Below, piece by piece: positions 1-5,786 of a stretch of 21,752 nt of DNA. A model generated the notes under the pieces. The model did not search any database. It saw nothing but the letters and a program-made list of their open reading frames with translations, and was not told the DNA's origin. Source of the stretch: DASSTJ01 sp035707965. GTDB lineage: Bacteria > Actinomycetota > Actinomycetes > Actinomycetales > Angustibacteraceae. Location of the stretch: assembly GCA_035707965.1 (NCBI GenBank), contig DASSTJ010000067.1, positions 1 to 21,752 of the forward strand, given 5' to 3'. Every line of letters starts with the position of its first letter. Within the stretch, counting starts at the first letter, position 1. The position numbers and the translations under genes were made by a program.

Positions 1-137
1 TGACCCGGTCCGCGCTGCAGAACGCCGCGTCGATCGCCGCGCTGTTCCTGACGACCGAGGCGGTCATCGCCGACAAGCCCGAGAAGGCCGCTCCGGCCGC
101 TCCGGGCGACGGCGGCATGGGCGGCATGGACTTCTGA
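1..137 (+). CDS. groL: 60 kDa chaperonin GroEL, C-terminal end (5' truncated by window)
   Basis: Reading from base 3 gives 44 residues, beginning TRSALQNAASIAALFLTTEA and ending in GGMGGMDF before TGA at 135-137. The sequence ALQNAASIAA(L/M)FLTTEAV is the conserved last helix of the GroEL equatorial domain. The Gly-Met-rich tail is typical of actinobacterial Hsp60 paralogues that end in GGM repeats rather than a His-rich tail. The protein is the ATP-driven cytoplasmic folding chamber. Only the tail is visible, so nothing can be said about its promoter (for example a CIRCE operator) or whether groES is adjacent. A strong hairpin 35 bases downstream closes the transcription unit. Confidence 0.93.
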   Translation, partial: TRSALQNAASIAALFLTTEAVIADKPEKAAPAAPGDGGMGGMDF

Positions 138-172
138 GCCAGCCGCACCACCGCTCGACCCAGCATCACCCC

Positions 173-206
173 AACGGGGCGGTCTCCTTCGGGAGGCCGC
201 CCCGTT
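173..206 (+). terminator. Terminator hairpin after groEL
   Basis: Two 15-base arms (173-187 and 192-206) pair around a TTCG loop with a single T:G wobble. The cUUCGg-type loop and GC-rich stem lie 35 bases after the groEL stop. The T-run is weak (TTCGCTGTTG), as is common in high-GC actinobacteria. Confidence 0.8.
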
Positions 207-234
207 CGCTGTTGCCGCCCCGCATCCCCCGCGC

Positions 235-286
235 AGTGATGCGTTCTGGAGGGGCGCGCCCGCGTGTCGCGCCAGACTGCATCACT
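235..286. repeat. 52-bp palindromic intergenic repeat, copy 1
   Basis: This block is identical base for base to 328-379. The ends are inverted: AGTGATGC at the left and GCATCACT at the right, extended by TCTGG/CCAGA with two mismatches between. An inner GGCGCG/CGCGCC pair caps a 9-base loop. The whole unit can therefore fold into one long imperfect hairpin, like a REP element. It lies between the groEL terminator and the candidate RNA promoter. Confidence 0.85.
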
Positions 287-327
287 GGGCGGGGCGTCTG
301 CCTCCCGTGAGTGAGCTGCTCTCCGTG

Positions 328-379
328 AGTGATGCGTTCTGGAGGGGCGCGCCCGCGTGTCGCGCCAGACTGCATCACT
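328..379. repeat. 52-bp palindromic intergenic repeat, copy 2
   Basis: Exact second copy of 235-286 in the same orientation, separated from it by 41 bases. The 9-base string CGTGAGTGA also occurs just before this copy (306-314) and at its left edge (324-332), so part of the flank may be duplicated too. No transposase or target-site duplication is visible. Confidence 0.85.
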
Positions 380-451
380 CAGCTGCGGGCTCCGCCACGC
401 CAGTCCCACGAGACTCGATCACCACTTCTGACACGAGTTTCAGACAACCCC

Positions 452-481
452 TTGCGCGCCCCGCTCGAAGCCCGATAGAAC
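452..481 (+). promoter_or_regulatory. Candidate sigma-70-type promoter of the structured RNA
   Basis: A -35-like TTGCGC (452-457) and a -10-like TAGAAC (476-481) are separated by 18 bases, preceded by the comparatively AT-rich stretch 421-447. This would start transcription near 488, just ahead of the structured region, and no protein start with a ribosome site follows. The call rests on the hexamers and position only. Confidence 0.45.
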
Positions 482-487
482 TCTCCT

Positions 488-841
488 CACGACGCCCCGA
501 CCGGGGGTCCGAACACCGAGGGAAACCTTGGCAGCCGGGCCTTTCGGGGAGGGAGTCGTACGGTCGGGAGACCGGTGGAGCGACCGAAGCGAGGCAACTC
601 GCGGAGGTTCTGCGGAGCAGGTTCGCCTGCGAGGCAGCGGCTGTCGATGACGAGACGGCGGAACCACACGGACCCGGTCGGGCGGTGCATCTCGACTTCG
701 CGTCCCGGCGGCTCCGGCTGCTGGATGGCGAGATCGGGCGGGCGTCATCCCGGGTGCTGAGGTGTAGCCGGTTCGCTGGCAGCGCGTCAGCAGGCAACGC
801 AGAACACGGGGCCCCTCCAACTCATACTTGGAGGGGCCCCG
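488..841 (+). ncRNA. Candidate structured non-coding RNA, about 350 nt, family unknown
   Basis: The stretch between a promoter-like sequence (452-481) and a perfect terminator stem (807-841) contains an unusual run of stable hairpins. A GGGA (GNRA) loop on a 5-bp stem lies at 561-574. A TTCG loop on a perfect 5-bp stem lies at 617-630. A TCCG (UNCG) loop on an 8-bp stem with two G:U pairs lies at 705-724. A TTCG loop at 767-780 is enclosed by an outer TGCTGA/TCAGCA stem (755-760 with 787-792). A long-range pairing is possible between GACCGGGGGTCC near 498 and GGACCCGGTC near 670. Open frames across it on both strands give arginine-rich low-complexity translations with no recognisable domain. 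I looked for tmRNA tag and acceptor features, the RNase P core and T-box or cobalamin motifs and did not find them. Boundaries are inferred from the promoter and terminator. Confidence 0.55.
807..841 (+). terminator. Terminator hairpin of the candidate RNA
   Basis: The 14-base arms 807-820 and 828-841 are perfectly complementary around the 7-base loop CTCATAC. This is the strongest simple stem in the first 3 kb. It has no downstream T-run but lies between convergent units (candidate RNA and the WXG100 gene), so it could act in both directions. Confidence 0.7.
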
Positions 842-888
842 ACCTGTTCCTGGCAACAGGTCTACCGTCTGGCTACCCCGTCACGGGG
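841..888. other. Two further hairpins in tandem after the terminator
   Basis: GACCTGTT (841-848) pairs perfectly with AACAGGTC (855-862). CCCCG (876-880) pairs with CGGGG (884-888) around TCA. With 807-841 they make three successive hairpins in about 80 bases. They may be back-up terminators for either strand. The remaining sequence up to the WXG100 stop at 996 shows nothing recognisable. Confidence 0.5.
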
Positions 889-995
889 GAGGTCATGCGG
901 CGTGTCGTCAGATCCGCGTCGCGTTCCGCGTTTCTGGGTAACGGTCGCGCCGCACGTGGTGAGGGCTTGCGTGCGGGGGTCGACGTGCCGCCGGC

Positions 996-1289
996 TCACT
1001 GCCGGAACAGCGCCGCGTTGTGCTGCTCGGCGGCCGCGTACTGCTGCCCGGCCTGCCCGAGAAGCCGTGAGATGTGCTCCAGCGACTCTCGCACCCGGGT
1101 CTGGGTCGCGCGCCACTCCTGCACCACGCCCTGGAACCGCGCCGACGCCTCCCCCTGCCAGGCGTCCTGCAGGCCGGTGAGCCGCGCCATCATGGCCGCC
1201 ACGCTGCTGTCCACCTCGGCGCTGATCCGCTGGACGTCGCCCGCTGCCGCACCGATGCGAGCGGTGTCCACCTGGTACTGACTGCTCAT
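996..1289 (-). CDS. WXG100 (ESAT-6/CFP-10-like) family protein
   Basis: This 97-residue protein has the size and helical pattern of the WXG100 family, which are helical-hairpin substrates of type VII secretion. The turn motif is W44-Q45-G46 in QDAWQGEAS, and the C-terminal half carries Y84-A-A-A-E88, matching the YxxxD/E export signal. It begins with ATG at 1287-1289, preceded by GGAGG nine bases upstream. No partner WXG100 gene, EccC-type ATPase, EspG-like chaperone or LXG toxin is in the window, so it is an orphan here and may form a homodimer. It is transcribed divergently from the AIM24-family gene. Its 5' leader lies inside a short tandem repeat (1295-1346). Confidence 0.88.
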   Translation of the reverse strand: MSSQYQVDTARIGAAAGDVQRISAEVDSSVAAMMARLTGLQDAWQGEASARFQGVVQEWRATQTRVRESLEHISRLLGQAGQQYAAAEQHNAALFRQ

Positions 1290-1602
1290 CCCCTGCCTCC
1301 TGATTGGTCGAGCTTCCTGATCGGTCGGAGCTTCCTGCTGGTCGGAGCCTGCTGCCTGATGACGCTAGCGAGGTTGGCGCGAGCGCCTCGCCGGTCGTCC
1401 ACAGGGGTGCCCGCCCGACCGGAGCCACGCCTGCCGAACCGCGTGCTGCTGTGCTGGTGCGCCTGCTCGAGCCCCCGCGAGCGCTGCTCAGGGGGGGTGC
1501 CCTGACCGAAGTCGCCACGAGCGGCCGAAGATCGCCCGTAGAGTGCTCGGGCACACCGCCATGGCCTCGACCGATGGCCACCGAGACCCACGGGGGACAC
1601 CC
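1290..1602. other. Divergent intergenic region between WXG100 and AIM24 genes
   Basis: These 313 bases hold the tandem repeat at 1295-1346 and a -10-like TAGAGT at 1539-1544 that would suit the AIM24-family gene. I could not find a convincing -35 for it. Open frames here lack codon bias or ribosome sites, so I see no additional gene. Confidence 0.4.
1295..1346. repeat. Three degenerate 17-18 bp tandem units upstream of the WXG100 gene
   Basis: The units GCCTCCTGATTGGTCGA (1295-1311), GCTTCCTGATCGGTCGGA (1312-1329) and GCTTCCTGCTGGTCGGA (1330-1346) follow one another directly. The first includes the ribosome binding site of the minus-strand gene. They could be slippage products or repeated protein-binding sites. 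Confidence 0.6.
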
Positions 1603-2331
1603 ATGCGCAGCCAGCTGTTCGACGCCGCCCTGCAGGAGAAGCAGGCGACCGCCGCCTGGACGATGCAGAGCAGCAAGATGCTCAAGGTGACGCTCGGTCA
1701 GGACGTTCTCGCCGTGAAGGGCGCCATGGTGGCGTACCAGGGCGACGTGCAGTTCCACCACGAGGGCGCCGGGAGCGTGTCGAACATGATCCGGCGTGCC
1801 GTCACGTCGGAGGACACGCCGCTCATGCGCGTGAACGGCCAGGGCGAGGTGTTCTTCGCGCGGCTCGCGCAGGACATCTTCACCATCCAGCTCGAGGGCG
1901 ACGCCATCAGCGTCGACGGCGCGAACCTGCTGGCGTTCGACTCCACCCTGCAGCACGAGATCAAGCGGGTGCAGGGCGCCGGCATCATGAGCGGCGGCTT
2001 CTTCAACGTCGTCCTCAGCGGGCACGGGCAGGTCGCCGTGACGAGCGACGGTCCGCCGATGCTGCTCGACTGCTCGCGGCAGCCCACGTTCGTCGACATC
2101 CAGGCCGCCGTCTGCTGGTCGGCCACCCTGGTGCCGCAGGTCAAGAGCAGCATGAACATCAAGTCGCTGCTGCGTGGCGGCAGTGGCGAGGCGTTCCAGT
2201 ACGCGTTCCACGGCCCGGGCTTCGTCGTCGTCCAGCCCAGCGAGAGCAACACCGGCGGCACGGAGGCCGAGAGCGGCGGCAGCGGAAACAGCAAGAGCCC
2301 CGGCGGCATCGTGGGCAACCTCTTCGGCTGA
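1603..2331 (+). CDS. AIM24 family protein
   Basis: The 242-residue protein starts MRSQLFDAALQEK and contains QSSKMLKVTLGQDVLAVKGAM, then a series of short beta-strand-like segments with GEVFFARLAQDIFTI and GQVAVTSDGPPMLLDCS. This is the pattern of the bacterial AIM24/TIGR00266 beta-roll family, whose biochemical role is unknown. Mitochondrial AIM24 affects inner-membrane organisation, but that should not be transferred directly. I chose ATG 1603 because GGGGGA lies seven bases upstream and homologues begin at this point; an in-frame GTG at 1543 would add 20 unrelated residues. The C-terminus is a Gly/Ser/Asn-rich tail ending GNLFG. There is no signal peptide or membrane segment. Confidence 0.85.
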   Translation: MRSQLFDAALQEKQATAAWTMQSSKMLKVTLGQDVLAVKGAMVAYQGDVQFHHEGAGSVSNMIRRAVTSEDTPLMRVNGQGEVFFARLAQDIFTIQLEGDAISVDGANLLAFDSTLQHEIKRVQGAGIMSGGFFNVVLSGHGQVAVTSDGPPMLLDCSRQPTFVDIQAAVCWSATLVPQVKSSMNIKSLLRGGSGEAFQYAFHGPGFVVVQPSESNTGGTEAESGGSGNSKSPGGIVGNLFG

Positions 2332-2544
2332 GGGACTCGCTCCGCGACCCATCCGCGACGTCCTGAGCCTGGCGCGCGACCGCGGCTCCGGCAGCTACCC
2401 CGCCGCGACGCCCGGAGCCGGCACGCGACGGTCGGTGGCTCGGCCGCCTATCCGCCGCCACCGGCGGGTGCATCGCGGTGGGTCAGTGCATCGGGTGGCG
2501 CCGTGCTCCTTCACGGCGGCTGCCGGCACCCACCGCCACGCGCC

Positions 2545-3294
2545 TCAGGTCCGAGGTTGACGGCGGTCGACGATCCAGCCGACGAGCGGCCACCAGGGCG
2601 CATCAGACGACCCGCCTAGCCCCACGTCGGTCGGCGCCCAGAGCGCGTCCGCGGACAATGGCGCCGTGGCGACGGTGGTCGTGAGGTAGGTCAACCATGT
2701 CTGCGCTGTGCCGAGGATGCGCGTATGCCCGCTGATGCGCAGCGTGCGTGGGTTGAGGCGGACGCCGGTCTGCTGACTGACCGCAGCTGCGGCGGCGTGC
2801 ATGACGTCGTCAGCCGACGTGAGCCTGGTCCCAGGCAACGACCAGGACGCGTCGGAAGTGGGGGCGTGAACGACCAGCAGAGATGGACGGGTGGTTGTGG
2901 CTGTTGCCCCGAAGACGAGGACGTTCACCTCAGCAGGGGTGACCGGTGCGGGCAGGATCGACGCGAGAAGGTCGCGACGCACCCCGCGGCCGGGGCCGAC
3001 GTCCGGCACGAACGTGGACGCGAGCACCCGCTCGCCCTTGCGCTTCGGGCGGCGCAGCCCGCTGGCGTGAAGCGCCACCACGAGCTGGCGTATCGAGACG
3101 GGTCGGGCGCCAGCCGCCAGCACAGCCTCGTAGCGCTCGGCCGGGACGTCGTAGTGGTCACCCTCGAACGACCGCGGGGGCAGCCCCAAAGCATCGGCGA
3201 AAGCGTGCAGCTCGGCGAACGACGTGTCGCTGACGAGGTGCGACCAGAGCCGGCCGTGGGCAGGCCAGCGGGGCTCGTCGATCAGCAGCGGCAC
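2545..3294 (-). CDS. DUF4031 domain protein fused to a degenerate Nudix domain
   Basis: The 249-residue product has two parts. Residues 1-85 (LLIDEPRWPAHGRLWSHLVS ... FEGDHYDVPAERY) match the DUF4031 family of unknown function. Residues about 118-249 look like a Nudix fold, with SWSLPGTRL preceding the position of the Nudix box (156-178). In the GX5EX7REUXEEXGU signature the conserved residues are replaced: T156 for G, D162 for E, A170-A171 for RE, and Q174-Q175 for EE. Only G177 remains. It should therefore not hydrolyse nucleoside diphosphate compounds by the usual mechanism and may be a binding domain. The start is GTG without a clear ribosome site. It follows hicB on the same strand by 25 bases and may be co-transcribed. 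Confidence 0.75.
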   Translation of the reverse strand: MPLLIDEPRWPAHGRLWSHLVSDTSFAELHAFADALGLPPRSFEGDHYDVPAERYEAVLAAGARPVSIRQLVVALHASGLRRPKRKGERVLASTFVPDVGPGRGVRRDLLASILPAPVTPAEVNVLVFGATATTTRPSLLVVHAPTSDASWSLPGTRLTSADDVMHAAAAAVSQQTGVRLNPRTLRISGHTRILGTAQTWLTYLTTTVATAPLSADALWAPTDVGLGGSSDAPWWPLVGWIVDRRQPRT

Positions 3295-3319
3295 CGCCGC
3301 AGCCTACGTCGGCCCGACG

Positions 3320-3670
3320 TCAGCAGGCGGCGCTCAGTCGACGCACGACGAGCTGATTGATGCTCACGCGCTCCTCGGCAGCCTCGATCGCCAGTCGCCG
3401 ATGCAGACTCTCGCCGATGCGGACGTTGAACCTCCCCGAGTACGAACGGTCGGCGATCGGCGCAGGCGCTGGCTCGCTGTCACCCGACATGTCGGCGATG
3501 GCCTCTGCGACCACGTTCTGGATACCCATGAGCGCCTCCACCGGGGAAGGAGCGAGCCACGACAGGGAGGGAAACTCGATGCAGGTCGCGACGAACTCGT
3601 TGTCTTCGCCCGACCAGGTCACCCGATAGGTGTAGTGAGACACGTCCGGGCGCACCGCCTTCGTCTCCAT
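3320..3670 (-). CDS. hicB: HicB family antitoxin
   Basis: The 116-residue protein has the HicB layout. Residues 12-60 form the partial RNase H-like half (HYTYRVTWSGEDNEFVATC, then EFPSLSWLAPSPVEALMGI). Residues about 79-112 are a ribbon-helix-helix DNA-binding half (GRFNVRIGESLHRRLAIEAA, then SINQLVVRRL). HicB normally binds and blocks the HicA mRNA interferase and represses its own operon. The ATG at 3668-3670 has GGAGG eight bases upstream, lying in the tail of the hicA remnant, and would form a TGATG overlap with the ancestral hicA stop. An upstream in-frame start at 3802 would add 44 residues read from inside hicA and is not credible. The reading frame is intact while its toxin gene is broken. 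Confidence 0.88.
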   Translation of the reverse strand: METKAVRPDVSHYTYRVTWSGEDNEFVATCIEFPSLSWLAPSPVEALMGIQNVVAEAIADMSGDSEPAPAPIADRSYSGRFNVRIGESLHRRLAIEAAEERVSINQLVVRRLSAAC

Positions 3671-3845
3671 CACGAAGCCTCCAGCTCTCGATTGCCGCGA
3701 GTACCTGCCGCACTTGATACGGCTTCGCGCGTCCCTGGTCGTTCTGGATGTTGACCCGCGGGTCACCCGGCCAAGGCGTCTTGAACACAGCGTGTGAGCC
3801 ATCGGTGGTGCGGGGCGTGCCGAAGCGCCTTCCAGCTCGCAGGTC
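3670..3845 (-). pseudogene. hicA: hicA toxin remnant (no start codon, frameshifted 3' end)
   Basis: One minus-strand frame reads GRRFGTPRTTDGSHAVFKTP, then WPGDPRVNIQNDQGRAKPYQ and VRQVLAAIE. This is the core of a HicA double-stranded-RNA-binding-like mRNA interferase, including the catalytic His in GSH. The frame has no ATG, GTG or TTG near the expected N-terminus: upstream it runs out of frame into the 3' end of the HD-domain gene, whose stop is at 3844-3846. Downstream it continues past the expected end into hicB. A one-base shift near 3690 would restore an ending of RELEAS and a TGA overlapping the hicB ATG as TGATG, the usual hicAB junction. The toxin therefore appears to have lost its start and suffered a one-base deletion. 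A sequencing error could explain the frameshift but not the missing start. Confidence 0.72.
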
Positions 3846-4611
3846 AGGCGTCGAGCTCGCGCAGCTCGGCGGCGATGTTGGCGCGGGCGTCGGCCTCCCA
3901 GCGCTCGTGGGCCGACGGGGTGCGGAAGATCCGGTCGTGGTCGAGCAGGCTGCGCAGCAGTGCGGCACGGCCGGTGCGGAAGAGGTCCTCCGGCACGGCT
4001 GCGTACTCGTGCCGGACGTCGGCGACGTAGGTCGCGTAGCGGTTCGGCGGGCTGGCGAGTACCGACAGGTCGGCATCACTGAGGACCTGGGCGTCGGGGT
4101 CGAGGGGCGAGGGGTCGTGTCCGGCCGTCATGCGCACGAGCGCACCTACCCGGACCACTCGGTCCGGGTCGGCGCCCAGCTCGGACAGCTGCTCCTCCGC
4201 CAGCCGGGCGCTGGCCTCTTCGTTGCTGAGGCCGTCGCTCGGCGCCACGCCGGTGGTCGGCGATCCCGATCCAGAGCCCGATCCAGAGCCCGAGTCGCCA
4301 GCCCCGTCGCCGCCCACGCCGGTCGACGACGAACCGGCCGACGTCAGCACCGGCACCGTGTAGATCGCGTCGTGCCACCAGGCGGCAGCCACGGCGACAG
4401 ACAGGTCGTCGGCGTGCTCGGCCAGCAGCGCGACACCCGCGAGGACCTCGGCCAGGTGGCGGCGGTCGTGGTAGGCGCGGTGCGCCTCGCCGTACCGGTC
4501 CAGCAGCTCGCGGCCGAGGGGCAGCAGGCGGTCACGCCCGGCACCGGGGGCGAGCCGGCTGAGGTGACGCACCCAGCCGCCGAGCAGGTGATCATGGGCT
4601 GAACCAGACAT
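3844..4611 (-). CDS. HD-domain metal-dependent phosphohydrolase (predicted)
   Basis: The 255-residue protein resembles the COG4339-type predicted HD hydrolases. Counting from ATG 4609-4611, YHDRRH gives H48 and H52, AWWHDAIY gives the H80-D81 doublet, and LSDADL gives D179, the usual metal ligands; VRHEY follows near residue 200. Substrates of this family are unknown. An insertion of about 38 residues rich in Gly, Ser, Asp and Thr, including five GS repeats, lies at residues 92-129 just after the HD doublet; the DNA there contains 12-bp direct repeats (4268-4291). A GTG at 4621-4623 would add four residues, but only the ATG has a purine-rich upstream stretch. Its 3' end abuts the hicA remnant. 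Confidence 0.75.
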   Translation of the reverse strand: MSGSAHDHLLGGWVRHLSRLAPGAGRDRLLPLGRELLDRYGEAHRAYHDRRHLAEVLAGVALLAEHADDLSVAVAAAWWHDAIYTVPVLTSAGSSSTGVGGDGAGDSGSGSGSGSGSPTTGVAPSDGLSNEEASARLAEEQLSELGADPDRVVRVGALVRMTAGHDPSPLDPDAQVLSDADLSVLASPPNRYATYVADVRHEYAAVPEDLFRTGRAALLRSLLDHDRIFRTPSAHERWEADARANIAAELRELDA

Positions 4612-4697
4612 CTCGTCGTCCACGGGCAGAGTCTGCCGTACCCGCGGCTGGACGCGTGGGCCATGCTGAGGGTGTGGCGCGGACCGAGGGAGTGAAC

Positions 4698-5786
4698 GTG
4701 ACCGGGATCATCGACGGCCACAACGACCTGCCCTGGGCGATGCGCGAGCTGTGCGGCTACGACCTCGACCGCGTCGACCTGACCGGGTCGGTGCCGCAGC
4801 TGCACACGGACGTGCCGCGGCTGCGCGCCGGCGGCGTGGGGGGTCAGTTCTGGTCGGTGTTCGTGCCGTCGAGCCTCGCGGGGGACGCCGCGGTGGTGGC
4901 GACGCTCGAGCAGATCGACTTCGTGCGCCGCATGGTCGCCCGCTACCCCGACGCCTTCGCGCTGGCGACGACCGCCGACGAGGTCGAGCAGGCCGCCGCC
5001 TCTGGCCGGGTCGCTTCCCTCATGGGCGTCGAGGGCGGTCACTCGATCGGGGAGTCGCTGGGCGTGCTGCGCATGATGCACGCGCTCGGCGTCCGCTACC
5101 TGACGCTCACCCACAACGACAACGTGCCGTGGGCCGACTCGGCGACCGACGAGCCGGTGCTCGGCGGCCTCAACGACCTCGGCGAGCAGGTGGTGCGCGA
5201 GCTCAACCGCCTCGGCGTGCTCGTCGACCTCTCGCACGTCTCGGCGGACACCATGCGGCACGCGCTGCGGGTCACGAGCGCGCCGGCGATCTTCAGCCAC
5301 TCCTCGGCGCGAGCGGTGTGCGACGTGCCTCGCAACGCACCGGACGACGTCCTGGAGACCTTGGGCAGCAACGGCGGCGTCTGCATGGTCACCTTCGTCC
5401 CGGCGTTCGTGTCGCAGCGATGGGCGCGCTGGTACGAGCAGTGTCGCGAGCTGGTGGCGGAGCAGGGCGGCGACCCGAAGCGGTTCGAGGACCTCAACCC
5501 CCTGATGCTGAAGCGGGCCGAGACGGACCCACCGCCGCTCGTCACGGTCGACGACGTGGTGCCCCACGTCGAGCACGTGCGCGAGGTCGCCGGCGTCGAG
5601 CACGTCGGGCTCGGCGGCGACTTCGACGGGTCGGCGTTCATGCCCCACGACCTGTATGACGTCTCGTGCTACCCGCGGTTGCTCGACGCGCTCCGCGACC
5701 GGGGCTGGAGTGCCCGCGACCTCGACGGCCTGCGTAGCGGCAACGTGCTGCGGGTGCTGCGCGCGGCCGAGGAGGTGGCGGCATGA
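4698..5786 (+). CDS. Membrane dipeptidase (peptidase family M19)
   Basis: The 362-residue enzyme is a zinc-dependent dipeptidase of the renal dipeptidase family, which cleaves dipeptides with broad specificity, often including D-amino acids at the C-terminal position. All metal ligands are present: H8 and D10 in DGHNDLPW, E112 in GVEGGHSIG, H180 in VDLSHVS and H201 in FSHSSAR (spacing of 21, as in the human enzyme). D308 lies in GLGGDFDG. There is no signal peptide or anchor, so it is probably cytoplasmic. I chose GTG 4698 because GAGGGA lies six bases upstream; GTGs at 4656, 4674 and 4692 are alternatives. Its stop overlaps the next start as ATGA, so it is translationally coupled to the coxD-like gene. 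It is divergent from the HD-domain gene. Confidence 0.9.
   Translation: MTGIIDGHNDLPWAMRELCGYDLDRVDLTGSVPQLHTDVPRLRAGGVGGQFWSVFVPSSLAGDAAVVATLEQIDFVRRMVARYPDAFALATTADEVEQAAASGRVASLMGVEGGHSIGESLGVLRMMHALGVRYLTLTHNDNVPWADSATDEPVLGGLNDLGEQVVRELNRLGVLVDLSHVSADTMRHALRVTSAPAIFSHSSARAVCDVPRNAPDDVLETLGSNGGVCMVTFVPAFVSQRWARWYEQCRELVAEQGGDPKRFEDLNPLMLKRAETDPPPLVTVDDVVPHVEHVREVAGVEHVGLGGDFDGSAFMPHDLYDVSCYPRLLDALRDRGWSARDLDGLRSGNVLRVLRAAEEVAA

Noticed and set aside
235..379. CRISPR array
   Set aside because: Only two repeat copies, 52 bp long and strongly palindromic, with a single 41-base interval and no cas genes nearby.
488..841. Candidate RNA as tmRNA, RNase P RNA, T-box or cobalamin riboswitch
   Set aside because: I found no tag-peptide reading frame or CCA-type acceptor end, no RNase P conserved core strings, no T-box GGGTGGTACCGCG-like string and no B12-box, and the next plus-strand gene is over 700 bases away.
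307..1281. Long plus-strand open frame over the repeat, candidate RNA and WXG100 gene
   Set aside because: It is antisense to a clear WXG100 gene, runs through a palindromic repeat and terminator stems, and its translation is Arg/Ser-rich without any domain. High GC content keeps such frames open.
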